Assembly (NCBI GenBank): GCA_017396695.1
Contig: JAFQLC010000016.1
Span: 28,829 to 92,828, forward strand
Length of the DNA stretch: 64,000 bases
Direction: 5' to 3'
DNA from: a bacterium
GTDB lineage: Bacteria > Cyanobacteriota > Vampirovibrionia > Gastranaerophilales > Gastranaerophilaceae
The position numbers and the translations under genes are program-made. The notes below the pieces were generated by a model. That model saw only the letters and a list, made by a program, of their open reading frames with translations. It ran no database searches and was not told where the DNA came from. How positions within the stretch are numbered: position 1 is the stretch's first letter; each line of letters opens with the position of its first letter. Below are positions 7,622 through 16,676 of the stretch, piece by piece.

Positions 7622-9832
7622 TTAGTTCTCCTTGGGTTTCGGTTTTTTGGTTGGTTTTTTCTTTTTAGAGGGCTTAGAATAACCATTGTCTAATTTTTGT
7701 TCTAGCCTTTTCACGCTAAACACATCTTGCATAGATTGCAAATTAGCGATAACTCTGTTTAATTTCACAATAGACTCAAGTTCAACGCCAATATCAATAA
7801 TCCCGAATTTGCCTGATTTAAGATAACTGTTAGCATAAATTATGTTTGTGTCTGTGTCTGAAACTTTTGAGATAATATCTTTTAAAACACCAATTCTATC
7901 TTGAACTTCAATTCTAAGGTGCGCATTGTAGTTAGAAAATCCAACGTCATCTGCCCAAGAAATATCCATAATTCGCTCAGGTTCTACGTTGTATAGACAC
8001 TTGCAATCAAGCCTGTGGACTGTAACACCTTTGTTTCTTGTTACAACTCCTGCAATGGGCTCTCCTGGGATTGGTGAGCAACACTTAGCAAGCGACCACA
8101 ATAATCCCTCCAAACCCACAATGTCATCTTTTTTGGAACGTTTTTTGTATTTTCTTTCTCTTTGATCGATTTTTGTTAAATCTTCCTCTTGTGGTTTTTT
8201 GAGTTTGTTTACAACTTTGTTTATTGTTGTTTCGCCATAACCAATTGATGCGAACAAATCATCCGCTGATTTGTAATTCATTTCATGTGCGCATCGTTCA
8301 AATTCGCCCGTTTTAATATATTCGTCAAAAACGGCTTTGGTTAAGGTAATTTCCATATTTTGACGACCAATGTTGATATTGTCTTCTTTATTATTTTTCT
8401 TAAACCATTGACGAACTTTTGAACTTGCAGATTTTGTTACAACGAAATTCAACCAATCAAGCTTTGGTGCATATTGTTTTGAAGTTAAAATTTCAACAAT
8501 ATCGCCGTTTACAAGTTTTGTGCTAAGTGGCACAATTCTGCCGTTTACAAGTGCGCCAACTGTTCTGTGCCCAATTTCTGTGTGGATTCTATAAGCAAAA
8601 TCAACAGGGGTTGAATTAAGTGGTAAATCTACAACATCTCCCATTGGAGTAAATGCAAAAACTTGGTCAGAGAATAAATCAAGCTTAACGCTTTCAAGGA
8701 ATTCTTTTGAGTTTTTTGCATCTTTATCAAGCTCAACAAGCTTTCTCATCCAAGCAAATTGCAAATCACTAGGATTTGTTGCCTTAACCGAGCCAGATTC
8801 TTTATATTTCCAGTGTGCTGCAACCCCGTACTCTGCAACTTCATGCATTTGGTGTGTTCTGATTTGAATTTCCACAGGTTTAGATTTTGGACCAATAACA
8901 GATGTGTGCAAAGACCTATAACCATTGCCTTTTGGCATTGCGATATAATCTTTAAAACGTCCTGGAATTGGTTTAAACTTAGAGTGAATTAAACCAAGCA
9001 CGTTATAGCAATCTTTTTCTGTGTCAACAATAACTCTAACTGCTGATATATCATAAAGCTCTTCAAATGGCACTTTCAGACGTTCAAGCTTCATATAAAT
9101 ACTATAATAATGCTTTGCTCTGCCATAAACAGAAGCTTCAATATTTACTTGATTCAAGCTTTCTTTAACGCTTTGCACGAGAGAGGCAATTGTTCTATCT
9201 CGCTCTGCCTTTGATTGTGCCACCGCCTTTGCAATTTCATAATATTTTTCGGGGTTGATATAGCGCAAAGATAAATCTTCAAGCTCCGCTTTAATTTTCC
9301 CAATACCTAATCTGTTTGCAAGAGGTGAGAAAATGTCTAAAGTTTCTTGCGCAATTCTTTTTTGTTTATTTTGCGCCATATAATTCAATGTGCGCATATT
9401 ATGAAGTCTATCTGCAAGCTTTAAGAAAATAACACGGACATCTTTCGCCATTGCAAGAAGCATTTTTCTAAAGTTTTCTGCTTGCCTGTCTTGCGTGCTT
9501 TCAAATTGGTATTTTCCAAGTTTTGTAACCCCTTGAACAAGAGTTAGCACGTCTTCTCCGAATAATTCTTGAATTTCTTCAGGTTTTGTTTCTGTATCTT
9601 CTAAAATATCGTGCAAAAAAGCAGCAATAATTGTGCTTTTATCAAGTTTTAGTTCTGCAAGAATTTTTGCAACTTCAATCGGGTGAACGATGTAAGGTTC
9701 TTCAGATACACGATATTGTCCGCTATGCAACTTTTGAGCGAACTCAAAAGCTCTATCTATATCATCAATTTCTTCGTTTGGTCTTTTCTGGGATATTAAC
9801 AGTTCTTTTAATTCTTCGTATAATACAATCAA
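7622..9832 (-). CDS. rel: Bifunctional (p)ppGpp synthetase/hydrolase, Rel/SpoT type
   Basis: Controls the stringent response. Domain order over 736 residues: HD hydrolase (HDILEDT at 74-80, with the metal-binding HD pair), synthetase (about 240-350), TGS (about 395-455, starting near VFAFTPMGD), a zinc-finger/helical region containing CC at about 591-592, and a C-terminal ACT domain (about 655-725). The synthetase has the RFKD version of the catalytic charged motif (RxKD), which is typical of bifunctional Rel/SpoT rather than synthetase-only RelA (ExDD), and the hydrolase motif is intact. The C-terminus is lysine/proline-rich. The start appears to be TTG at 9832; no ATG is near. ribF follows directly. 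Confidence 0.95.
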   Translation of the reverse strand: MIVLYEELKELLISQKRPNEEIDDIDRAFEFAQKLHSGQYRVSEEPYIVHPIEVAKILAELKLDKSTIIAAFLHDILEDTETKPEEIQELFGEDVLTLVQGVTKLGKYQFESTQDRQAENFRKMLLAMAKDVRVIFLKLADRLHNMRTLNYMAQNKQKRIAQETLDIFSPLANRLGIGKIKAELEDLSLRYINPEKYYEIAKAVAQSKAERDRTIASLVQSVKESLNQVNIEASVYGRAKHYYSIYMKLERLKVPFEELYDISAVRVIVDTEKDCYNVLGLIHSKFKPIPGRFKDYIAMPKGNGYRSLHTSVIGPKSKPVEIQIRTHQMHEVAEYGVAAHWKYKESGSVKATNPSDLQFAWMRKLVELDKDAKNSKEFLESVKLDLFSDQVFAFTPMGDVVDLPLNSTPVDFAYRIHTEIGHRTVGALVNGRIVPLSTKLVNGDIVEILTSKQYAPKLDWLNFVVTKSASSKVRQWFKKNNKEDNINIGRQNMEITLTKAVFDEYIKTGEFERCAHEMNYKSADDLFASIGYGETTINKVVNKLKKPQEEDLTKIDQRERKYKKRSKKDDIVGLEGLLWSLAKCCSPIPGEPIAGVVTRNKGVTVHRLDCKCLYNVEPERIMDISWADDVGFSNYNAHLRIEVQDRIGVLKDIISKVSDTDTNIIYANSYLKSGKFGIIDIGVELESIVKLNRVIANLQSMQDVFSVKRLEQKLDNGYSKPSKKKKPTKKPKPKEN

Positions 9833-9896
9833 TGTCTATCTCGATAATATCTGCTATAATTTAATATATTACTACTTTTTGCGAGTTTTTTCTAGT

Positions 9897-10169
9897 ATGC
9901 TAAATGAAATTATAAAAAATTCCATAAAAAAAGATGAAGGCTATCTTATTAAAGTCAAAATTGTTGCAAATTCTAAAAAAAATTCTTATGAATTTGTAGA
10001 AACTGATGAATACAAACTTAAATTAAAAATTTCAAAACCTGCAGTTGATGGCAAGGCGAACGATGAAATTGTTAAATTTTTAGCTGAGCTTTTGCATCTT
10101 CCTAAATCAAATATAAAGATTGTTAAGGGTGAAAAGTCAAGCATAAAGAGCATTTACGTAAAAGTGTAG
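9897..10169 (+). CDS. DUF167 (YggU-like) family protein
   Basis: A 90-residue protein of the small DUF167/UPF0235 family, whose role is unknown. The recognisable parts are the central LKISKPAVDGKANDEIVKF (family consensus ..PP.dGkAN..l..) and the C-terminal strand with GEKSSIKSIYV (family GxxSRxKxv). The ATG at 9897 is preferred; a TTG at 9879 is in frame. A TATAAT box at 9855-9860 would give a leader of about 30 bases. It is divergent from rel with 64 bases between the starts. Confidence 0.82.
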   Translation: MLNEIIKNSIKKDEGYLIKVKIVANSKKNSYEFVETDEYKLKLKISKPAVDGKANDEIVKFLAELLHLPKSNIKIVKGEKSSIKSIYVKV

Positions 10170-10285
10170 TTTTTAAACTTTAATAATTGTAAACAATATG
10201 TTATAATTCGAGTGGTTGGTAGCAATTTTTTCTCCAGACTAAACTTATACATGATATACAAACAAATTTGTGATTAGGGAAAAGT

Positions 10286-12124
10286 GTGAAGTCTAATTAT
10301 ACAAGAAATGGCAATGCGGTAGATATTGATGCATTTGATAAAAATATATCGAATGGACTAATTTCGAATCCAATAGCAGGAAAACAGAATACAAGAACAA
10401 CTGCAAACAGGCTTTATAGCGGATATACGCAAAATAACCTACGCAGACTTTCAGTTTTGAATTATCAAGACATCATCAAAAGTGTCAATAATTGCTTTAA
10501 AACTGCTGAAAGTTATCTTCAATTAGCACACGATTTGTATGATATTTTGTATAAAACTATGCAAATTTCTTCTGTTGGCATAGGTTTTGTTAACAGTAAA
10601 AACGAATACATAAACCTCAAAATGCTAGACGAAAATGATTCAGCATATTCAGCAAAAGTTATGTTGAATGATGAGCATAACCCGATTGCAAGATGTTTTA
10701 ATGAAAACTCGCCACAATACACTTCAAACACAGAGTTTTTAAAATCATCTTACTTGAAGGACACTAAATTTTCTATTTTACCTATTGGGCACGGCAGAAC
10801 ACCACTTGGTGTGTTTATTATTGGCGATTCTAACCCTGGCATGCACGAAGATTTTTATCAATTAATTGCTAATTATCTTTGTTTGTATTTTGAGTGCGAA
10901 AAATTAATGGGAATGCTTAAAAATAACCAAGATATTGACCCTCTTACAGGGCTTAGAAACCATAAATCATTCCAAGAAGAATTGCATAGGCAAATTGACC
11001 TTGCGAAGAAAGAAAATGAAAAATTATCTGTTTGTATTTTTGACGTTGAAAATATTACTCAAATAAACAGAGAGCAAGGACACGCAAAAGGCGATGAAAT
11101 AATTAAATCTGTTGCGGAAAAAATCAACGAAAGCATGAGAAATACCGACTTTGCTGCTCGTTATGGCGGAGACGAAATTGCAATCATAATGCCAAAAACA
11201 GGTGTTCAAGAAGCGAAGTATTTGGCAGAATACATCTGCTATGTTATCTCTTGTATTTATATGGACAACGTTGGTCCAATTAAGGTTAGTGCGGGTATTG
11301 CAGACTATCCAAACATTACTCGTGACCAAGAAAAATTACTTATTCTTGCAGAACAAGCAATGTGTCTTTCAAAAAGTAAAACTTGTGAAACTGGTCAAAG
11401 CTCTATCGTTGCAGCTGATGACTATAATTTCTGGGACGACGAGGCGCTTAAATCGTTTGCTGATATCCTAATCAAAAGGCACGCTCAAATTGGTATCGAT
11501 TTTGAAGATGAGCTCGTTAAAAGATTCCACAATGAAGAAATTGTTTCAAACAAACACTTGCTCGAAGTTGTTACAAGCCTTGCAGGAACAATTGACGCAA
11601 AAGATACATATACAAAAGGTCATTCGACATTTGTTTCTAAATATGCAGAAGCCCTTGCAAAAGAACTTAATCTTCCAGCAGGTCAAGTTGAACGCATTAA
11701 ACTTGGTGCGATGCTACACGACATTGGAAAAATTGGTATTCCAGAATCAGTGTTACGCAAGCCAGATAAATTGAACGACGAAGAGTGGGAAATTATGAAG
11801 CAACACCCTGTAATTGGCGCCGAAAAAGTTCTTGCTCCAAATGAATCGTTACATGATTTAATTCCAATGGTTAAATATCACCACGAACATATTGATGGTT
11901 CAGGTTATCCTTGTGGTTTAAAAGGCGATGAAATTCCGCTCGAGGCAAGAATTGTAGCAGTTGCAGATGCGTATCATGCGTTGGTTTCAGACCGCCCATA
12001 TCGCAAAGGAATGTCTTGCGAGAAGGCTTGTGAAATTTTAAAACTTGGTGCAGGCATTCAATGGGACGCAGAACTCGTAAGACACTTTGTTGTGATTGCC
12101 CCATCAATGACTACAGTACAATAA
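10286..12124 (+). CDS. GAF-GGDEF-HD-GYP cyclic di-GMP turnover protein
   Basis: A 612-residue signalling protein. The N-terminal 60 residues are low complexity, then a GAF-like sensory region (about 60-200) precedes a GGDEF domain with the active-site loop GGDEI near residue 293. The product-inhibition I-site RxxD (RNTD) is five residues upstream. The C-terminal HD-GYP domain has HDIGKIG (about 478), HHEHIDGSGYP (about 532-542) and DAYHALVSDRPY. The composition predicts both synthesis and hydrolysis of cyclic di-GMP in one polypeptide, though GGDEI departs from the usual GGDEF/GGEEF. The GTG start at 10286 is preceded by TTAGGGAAAA. No membrane segment was seen, so it is probably cytoplasmic. 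It is a single-gene unit ending at a terminator. Confidence 0.92.
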   Translation: MKSNYTRNGNAVDIDAFDKNISNGLISNPIAGKQNTRTTANRLYSGYTQNNLRRLSVLNYQDIIKSVNNCFKTAESYLQLAHDLYDILYKTMQISSVGIGFVNSKNEYINLKMLDENDSAYSAKVMLNDEHNPIARCFNENSPQYTSNTEFLKSSYLKDTKFSILPIGHGRTPLGVFIIGDSNPGMHEDFYQLIANYLCLYFECEKLMGMLKNNQDIDPLTGLRNHKSFQEELHRQIDLAKKENEKLSVCIFDVENITQINREQGHAKGDEIIKSVAEKINESMRNTDFAARYGGDEIAIIMPKTGVQEAKYLAEYICYVISCIYMDNVGPIKVSAGIADYPNITRDQEKLLILAEQAMCLSKSKTCETGQSSIVAADDYNFWDDEALKSFADILIKRHAQIGIDFEDELVKRFHNEEIVSNKHLLEVVTSLAGTIDAKDTYTKGHSTFVSKYAEALAKELNLPAGQVERIKLGAMLHDIGKIGIPESVLRKPDKLNDEEWEIMKQHPVIGAEKVLAPNESLHDLIPMVKYHHEHIDGSGYPCGLKGDEIPLEARIVAVADAYHALVSDRPYRKGMSCEKACEILKLGAGIQWDAELVRHFVVIAPSMTTVQ

Positions 12125-12140
12125 GATTGTTTAAATATAT

Positions 12141-12170
12141 AAAATGCGCTTCTTATAGAGGCGCATTTTG
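12141..12170 (+). terminator. Terminator after the GGDEF/HD-GYP gene
   Basis: Stem aaaatgcgc (12141-12149) / gcgcatttt (12161-12169) with an 11-base loop; the T tract is part of the right arm. It lies 16 bases after the stop codon. Confidence 0.75.
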
Positions 12171-12314
12171 TGTTTAAAGGGCTGGCTGCGTTTTGTTTAA
12201 TAAAACTTATTGTAAAGAAATGTAACAAAAAGTATATATTTTTGATTTAAAAAGGCAATATTTTAAAAACAAATAACTTTATATAAGAGTAAGAGAGATT
12301 TAAGAGAGTTTAAA

Positions 12315-12527
12315 ATGACAATCACAGCAACTAGACCAATATTCAATACAAACGCAGATAACTTTTTCATTAAATGTGCAGCACCAAGCGCATACCAAGA
12401 ATCAAAAGTTAGAACAAGCGAAGCAATGACTCCTCCAAAGAAAAAAGTTTACAACAATCTTACAAAAATGCTTCAAGAAGGCTATCTAGTTGGTTCACTT
12501 AAATATGGTAACAACTTTATCGTTTAA
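12315..12527 (+). CDS. Hypothetical small protein, 70 residues
   Basis: Not recognised. The ATG at 12315 follows AGAGAG-rich sequence that can act as a ribosome-binding site, and the gene is bracketed by a terminator upstream and one downstream, so it is a monocistronic unit. The product is soluble, basic and has no membrane segment; the middle contains AMTPPKKKVYNNL and the end GYLVGSLKYGNNFIV. Its start (MTITATRPI) resembles that of the unrelated larger gene at 44467 (MAIVINATRNI), which may be chance. The 140 bases upstream hold no other gene. Confidence 0.6.
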   Translation: MTITATRPIFNTNADNFFIKCAAPSAYQESKVRTSEAMTPPKKKVYNNLTKMLQEGYLVGSLKYGNNFIV

Positions 12528-12560
12528 TAAATCTGATTTCTGAGTTCTAAGTTCAATATA

Positions 12561-12590
12561 AAAAAGCGAGGTTTTTAACCTCGCTTTTTT
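12561..12590. terminator. Bidirectional terminator
   Basis: Near-perfect hairpin: aaaaagcgaggt / acctcgctttttt with a short loop, with A-rich and T-rich flanks. It serves the 70-residue gene on the plus strand and the convergent Zn-ribbon gene on the minus strand. Confidence 0.88.
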
Positions 12591-12593
12591 AAT

Positions 12594-13331
12594 TTATTCT
12601 TCTTTTTGTTTGTTTTTAAATTCTTCAGGAGCATCTGGCCTATCTGGGTTCCATCTTTCAAGCCCCATTTGTTTTCTAACCAAACCAATTCCCACATGCA
12701 CTCTCCATTCATCAAGTCTTAATTGAACAGAGATAATTTTGTGGCAACCAATTGGCGGAGTTGGCAATAATGGTTCATATAAATTTTTAATTGCCATAAG
12801 TTGGTCTGGTGTAAGCGCAAGTTTTCTTTTTGGATATTGAACTTTTGGAAGCATTAATTTTTGTCTAACTAAATTGATTGCAAAAAATGCTTTTTTAGGT
12901 TCTAGCTCAAGCGCTTGTGCAATTACCTCGTGCGCATCTGGGTTTGGCAGAGGCAACATTTTTTTATACATTTCTTCAATTTTTTCTAAAGTTAGTTTAT
13001 CAACAAGAGGAGCTTTGGCTTTTTGTGGTCTTCTTTGCGTTGGTTTTTTGAAACCACCTTGTCTTTGTGGTTTGTTAAACCCGCCACGATTTCCGCCATG
13101 GTTTCCGCCGCCATAGCTATTTCTTCTTGAAGGGTCGTATGGTTTTCTTGAATAACTATTCCCTGAAGCCGGTGCTCCAACTCCTGCACTATAACTTCTT
13201 TGAAATTCTGCTTGCGGAGCGTTTGGGTCAATAGTTGTTCTTTCAGGGTACAAACAATCTGGACAAATCATTCTTTTTGGGTTTTTTGTCTCAAATTCCT
13301 TGCCGCACTTTGTGCATTTGTTTGTGTACAT
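12594..13331 (-). CDS. Zn-ribbon / RGG-linker / tandem helical repeat protein, putative nucleic-acid binding
   Basis: Not assigned to a named family. From the ATG at 13331 (GAGAG nearby) the product has 245 residues; the longer frame to 13439 adds a hydrophobic stretch that looks non-coding. Residues 6-26 form a zinc ribbon (C6, C9, C23, C26; CTKCGKEF...ICPDC). Residues about 60-106 are disordered, rich in glycine, arginine and asparagine, with RGG/GGF steps as in RNA-binding proteins. Then come two similar units of about 55 residues: LTLEKIEEMYKKMLPLPNP (from 113) and LTPDQLMAIKNLYEPLLPT (from about 172), each followed by a helix ending with LVRQKLML or LVRKQMGL. The layout suggests RNA or ribosome binding, which is inference. 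Confidence 0.72.
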   Translation of the reverse strand: MYTNKCTKCGKEFETKNPKRMICPDCLYPERTTIDPNAPQAEFQRSYSAGVGAPASGNSYSRKPYDPSRRNSYGGGNHGGNRGGFNKPQRQGGFKKPTQRRPQKAKAPLVDKLTLEKIEEMYKKMLPLPNPDAHEVIAQALELEPKKAFFAINLVRQKLMLPKVQYPKRKLALTPDQLMAIKNLYEPLLPTPPIGCHKIISVQLRLDEWRVHVGIGLVRKQMGLERWNPDRPDAPEEFKNKQKEE

Positions 13332-13506
13332 AATCTCTCTATCCCTCGATAGCGTAGTTAATATTGACAATACAAAAATAAAAATAAATAAATTAAATCT
13401 GTATGTAATTATTTTATACTCAAAAACAAAATAAGACAAGTTTTTTGTATCAAATTCGTATATTCCGTTGTTTTTGAAATGAATATGTAAACATTTATTT
13501 AGTAAT

Positions 13507-13535
13507 TTGAATTTATGTTAATTTTGCGTGATAAT
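13507..13535 (+). promoter_or_regulatory. Putative ftsZ promoter
   Basis: TTGAAT (13507-13512), 17-base spacer, GATAAT (13530-13535). It predicts a leader of about 76 bases before ftsZ. The rest of the 13440-13618 gap is AT-rich with no other evident feature. Confidence 0.5.
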
Positions 13536-13618
13536 AGTAAAAAATATATTTACATTGAATTGTTTTTAAAATATTATTTTATTAAAAAGGACGACTTACT
13601 TAAGGAGCTCGACAAAAA

Positions 13619-14815
13619 GTGGAAAAATTTAGATTAGACAGTTTTGACAATAAGTTAGGTGCTGCACCACAAGAACCAAGATTTTCTAATAATGCAAGCA
13701 TTAAAGTAGTAGGTGTTGGTGGCGGTGGCGGAAACGCTGTCAATAGAATGATAAAAGCTGGTTTGAACGGCGTTGAATTTTGGGCAATAAACACAGATGC
13801 TCAAGTTCTTGCAATGTCTCAAGCCCAAAAAACTTTGCAAATCGGCACAAAATTAACAAATGGTCTTGGTGCTGGTGGAGATCCTTCAATCGGTGAAAAA
13901 GCTGCTGAAGAAAACAGAGAAGATATCGTTGTTGCATTAGATGGCGCAGATATGGTTTTCGTTACAGCTGGTATGGGTGGCGGAACTGGTACAGGTGCTG
14001 CTCCTGTTGTTGCAAGAATTGCTAAAGAACTTGGCGCATTAACAATTGCCGTTGTTACAAAACCATTTGGTTTTGAAGGCAAAAAGCGTTTAGCTCAAGC
14101 AAATGCAGGTCTTGAAAAATTAAAAGAAAATGTTGACGCTCTAATTGTTATTCCTAACGACAAATTGATGGAAGTTGTTGAACGCAGAACAACAATGCGT
14201 GATGCATTCTTGATTGTTGACGAAGTTCTTTTAAGAGGTGTTCAAGGTATTTCCGATATCATCGTTGTTCCTGGTATCATCAACGTTGACTTTGCCGATG
14301 TTAAAACAGTTATGCAATCATCTGGTTCAGCTCTTATGGGTATTGGTAAAGCATCTGGTGAAGGAAGAGCAATCGAAGCTGCGAAATCTGCAATTAGTTC
14401 TAAACTTCTCGAAGCTTCAATCAATGGTGCAACTGGCATCATTATGAATGTTACTGGTGGTTCTGATATGACACTTCACGAAGTAAATGAAGCTGCAAGT
14501 GTTATTCACGATGCAATTAGCGAAGATGCGGTTGTTATCTTTGGTTCCGTAATTGATGATAGAATCCAAGGTGAAATCCAAATCACAGTTATTGCAACAG
14601 GCTTCTCGCTTCAAAACGGTGAAGTAAAAATTAAGGATTCAAATAAAATTTCAATAGGAACCATATTTGATACTCCTCAATTTAATCCAAATTCAGGTTC
14701 ATCTTCACTTTCAGGACAATTTGATTTTCCAAATGTTCCAAAAACTGATTTTGAATCTACATCAACTAGAAGTGGTTTTCTAGATATTCCGGATTTTTTA
14801 AATCCTAAAAAATAA
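13619..14815 (+). CDS. ftsZ: Cell division protein FtsZ
   Basis: Tubulin-like GTPase that forms the division ring. The N-terminal nucleotide-binding part has [14 protein letters not shown] (about 31-44) and the tubulin signature [10 protein letters not shown] (about 120-129). The T7 region contains [10 protein letters not shown]. After a short linker the C-terminus ends [12 protein letters not shown], a form of the conserved terminal peptide that binds FtsA/ZipA/SepF-type partners. 398 residues is typical. The start is GTG at 13619; AAGGAG lies upstream with a long spacing of about 13 bases, so initiation efficiency may be tuned. It is a single gene with its own terminator, outside any dcw cluster. 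Confidence 0.98.
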   Translation: MEKFRLDSFDNKLGAAPQEPRFSNNASIKVVGVGGGGGNAVNRMIKAGLNGVEFWAINTDAQVLAMSQAQKTLQIGTKLTNGLGAGGDPSIGEKAAEENREDIVVALDGADMVFVTAGMGGGTGTGAAPVVARIAKELGALTIAVVTKPFGFEGKKRLAQANAGLEKLKENVDALIVIPNDKLMEVVERRTTMRDAFLIVDEVLLRGVQGISDIIVVPGIINVDFADVKTVMQSSGSALMGIGKASGEGRAIEAAKSAISSKLLEASINGATGIIMNVTGGSDMTLHEVNEAASVIHDAISEDAVVIFGSVIDDRIQGEIQITVIATGFSLQNGEVKIKDSNKISIGTIFDTPQFNPNSGSSSLSGQFDFPNVPKTDFESTSTRSGFLDIPDFLNPKK

Positions 14816-14817
14816 TT

Positions 14818-14842
14818 AAAAGCCGCGAAAGCGGCTTTTTTA
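14818..14842 (+). terminator. ftsZ terminator
   Basis: Hairpin aaaagccgc / gcggctttttt with a GAAA tetraloop-like centre and T run, two bases after the ftsZ stop region. It separates ftsZ from coaX. Confidence 0.93.
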
Positions 14843-14864
14843 AAATGTGGCAAACGAGGATAAA

Positions 14865-15629
14865 ATGTTACTAACAATTGATATTGGAAACACTAATATA
14901 AGTTTCAGAGTGTTTGACGGAGATAATATTGTTCGAGCTTTTAGTATTTCATCTGACGCTAAAAAAACAAAAGATGAATACGGCTCGTTGATATCTGATT
15001 TAATAAAAAAATCCGATATTCCCTTGAATATCACTGCTTGCGCTATATCAAATGTTGTTCTTGCGCTTGATGAAACAATAAAAACTGCAATTTCAGAATA
15101 TTTAAAAGTTGAAGTTTTTAATATTACCCACAAAATTAAACTTCCATTTGGAATCAAAATTGATGTTCCAGCTGAGCTTGGCGCAGATAGAATTGCAAAC
15201 GCAGCATATGCTGTAAAACACTGTAAATTACCTGTTATTGTTGCTGATTTTGGAACAGCCACCACATTTGATATTATTGATAGCAACAATAATTTTGTTG
15301 GCGGAATGATTGCCCCTGGGGTTAATATTCAGGCTCAATCCCTTACGAAATTTACGTCAAAGCTTCCAAAACTTAGAATCGAAACAGCAAAAAATGTGAT
15401 AGCGAAAAATACTGTTGATGCTATGCTTGCAGGAATTGTTCGTGGGCATAGTTGTATGATTGATGGAATGGTGTCGCTTTCTGAAAAAGAGCTTGGCGAG
15501 CCTGCAACGTTTATTGCTTGTGGCGGATATAGTGAAATTTTATACGACAAGGTAGAGCGCAAATTTGATTTAATAGATAAAGACTTGACTCATAAGGGAA
15601 TTAAAATTTTATGGGAGTTGAACTTGTGA
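14865..15629 (+). CDS. coaX: Type III pantothenate kinase
   Basis: First step of coenzyme A synthesis, phosphorylating pantothenate. The ATG at 14865 follows CGAGGA; the in-frame GTG at 14847 is too close to the ftsZ terminator. The ASKHA-fold signatures are DIGNTN (5-10), [10 protein letters not shown] (about 127-136) and GGMIAPGV (about 146-153), all diagnostic of the type III enzyme. 254 residues is standard. dut overlaps the last 4 bases. The coaBC gene for the next step is 1 kb downstream in the following operon, so CoA synthesis is locally clustered. Confidence 0.95.
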   Translation: MLLTIDIGNTNISFRVFDGDNIVRAFSISSDAKKTKDEYGSLISDLIKKSDIPLNITACAISNVVLALDETIKTAISEYLKVEVFNITHKIKLPFGIKIDVPAELGADRIANAAYAVKHCKLPVIVADFGTATTFDIIDSNNNFVGGMIAPGVNIQAQSLTKFTSKLPKLRIETAKNVIAKNTVDAMLAGIVRGHSCMIDGMVSLSEKELGEPATFIACGGYSEILYDKVERKFDLIDKDLTHKGIKILWELNL

Positions 15630-16075
15630 AAAAAATTGAGATGAAAATTGAAAAACTCGAGCATTGTGTTTGTTTGCCTGAGTATAAAACAAGTGGCGCT
15701 GCTGGTATGGATTTGGTGGCATCAATTGCAGAACCAATAACCCTAAAGCCACTTGAGCGTAAATTAATTCCAACAGGCATCAAAATTGAAATTCCAATGG
15801 GATATGAAGCGCAAGTTCGCCCAAGAAGCGGGCTTTCAATAAAACACGGAATAACATTAATCAACTGCACAGGAACAATTGATTCAGATTATAGGGGCGA
15901 AGTTTGCGTTCCGCTTGTTAACCTTTCAAATGAGGCTTTTACAATAAACCCTGCGGACAGGATTGCACAAATGGTAATAGCAGAAGTTGTTAAGGCTGAA
16001 ATTGAAGTAACCACCAATTTATCAGAGACAAAAAGGGGTGAAGGTGGTTTTGGTTCAACCGGAATTAAATCTTGA
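15626..16075 (+). CDS. dut: Deoxyuridine 5'-triphosphate nucleotidohydrolase
   Basis: Hydrolyses dUTP to dUMP and pyrophosphate, keeping uracil out of DNA and feeding dTMP synthesis. All trimeric dUTPase motifs are visible: [35 protein letters not shown] and the C-terminal [11 protein letters not shown] choose GTG at 15626 (149 residues), which overlaps the coaX stop as GTGA and has GGGAG 8 bases upstream. The ATG at 15611 would put the start before that site. Translational coupling to coaX is likely. Confidence 0.95.
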   Translation: MKKIEMKIEKLEHCVCLPEYKTSGAAGMDLVASIAEPITLKPLERKLIPTGIKIEIPMGYEAQVRPRSGLSIKHGITLINCTGTIDSDYRGEVCVPLVNLSNEAFTINPADRIAQMVIAEVVKAEIEVTTNLSETKRGEGGFGSTGIKS

Positions 16076-16101
16076 TAAAATACCTAAATTGCGTGTATAA
16101 T
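16072..16101 (+). promoter_or_regulatory. gmk operon promoter, predicts a leaderless mRNA
   Basis: TTGATA (16072-16077), 18-base spacer, TATAAT (16096-16101). The gmk ATG is at 16110, eight bases after the -10 box, so the predicted start of transcription falls within about one to three bases of the ATG. There is no ribosome-binding site, and an in-frame stop at 16098-16100 excludes an earlier start. The -35 box overlaps the dut stop codon. Confidence 0.75.
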
Positions 16102-16109
16102 ATATCCAA

Positions 16110-16676
16110 ATGAATGGAAAAACAGGAAAATTATTCATAGTCGCAGGGCCATCAGGAGTTGGCAAAGGCACTGTTTTGAAAAAATTTCTTGCGCATAATG
16201 ATAATCTCATTTATTCAATTTCAACAACAACGAGAAAACCTCGTGAAGGTGAAGCTGAAGGGGTGAATTATTTTTATGTTTCAAGGGAAAAATTTGAGCA
16301 GATGATAGAAGAAGATGCTTTCCTTGAATGGGCGGAATATTCTGGAAACCTTTATGGCACAAGCAAAAATTATGTAACCAAAAAATTAAATGAAGGATAT
16401 GACATTATCCTTGAAATCGAAGTTCAGGGTGTTAAAAAAATAATGAAACAAAATCTTGATGCGGTTTCAATTTTTATTATGCCACCTTCTCAAGAAGAAC
16501 TTGAAGAGCGCTTAAGAGGCAGGAATACGGAATCTGAAGAGGCGGTGCAAAAAAGGCTCAGTGCAGCTAAAGAAGAAATGAAAAATGCTCATCTTTTTAA
16601 ATATCAAATAAAAAATATAACAGTTGAACAAGCATTCGGTGAACTTCAATCCGTGTATGAAAGCGAGAAAAATTGA
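16110..16676 (+). CDS. gmk: Guanylate kinase
   Basis: Converts GMP to GDP with ATP. The P-loop GPSGVGKGT is at 12-20, the GMP-binding residues are in STTTRKPREGE (about 35-45) followed by VNYFYVS, and the lid carries RLRGRNTES. 188 residues is typical. The start is fixed by an in-frame stop 12 bases upstream; there is no ribosome-binding site. coaBC overlaps the end by 4 bases. The classic gmk-rpoZ-coaBC order is recognisable, but rpoZ is absent. Confidence 0.96.
   Translation: MNGKTGKLFIVAGPSGVGKGTVLKKFLAHNDNLIYSISTTTRKPREGEAEGVNYFYVSREKFEQMIEEDAFLEWAEYSGNLYGTSKNYVTKKLNEGYDIILEIEVQGVKKIMKQNLDAVSIFIMPPSQEELEERLRGRNTESEEAVQKRLSAAKEEMKNAHLFKYQIKNITVEQAFGELQSVYESEKN

Noticed and set aside
9631..9864. 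77-residue plus-strand frame across the rel start region
   Set aside because: Antisense to rel with no family features; the divergent gene here starts at 9897.
13332..13439. Upstream extension of the Zn-ribbon protein with a membrane segment
   Set aside because: A GAGAG site lies just before the ATG at 13331, and the extension is AT-rich non-coding-like sequence.
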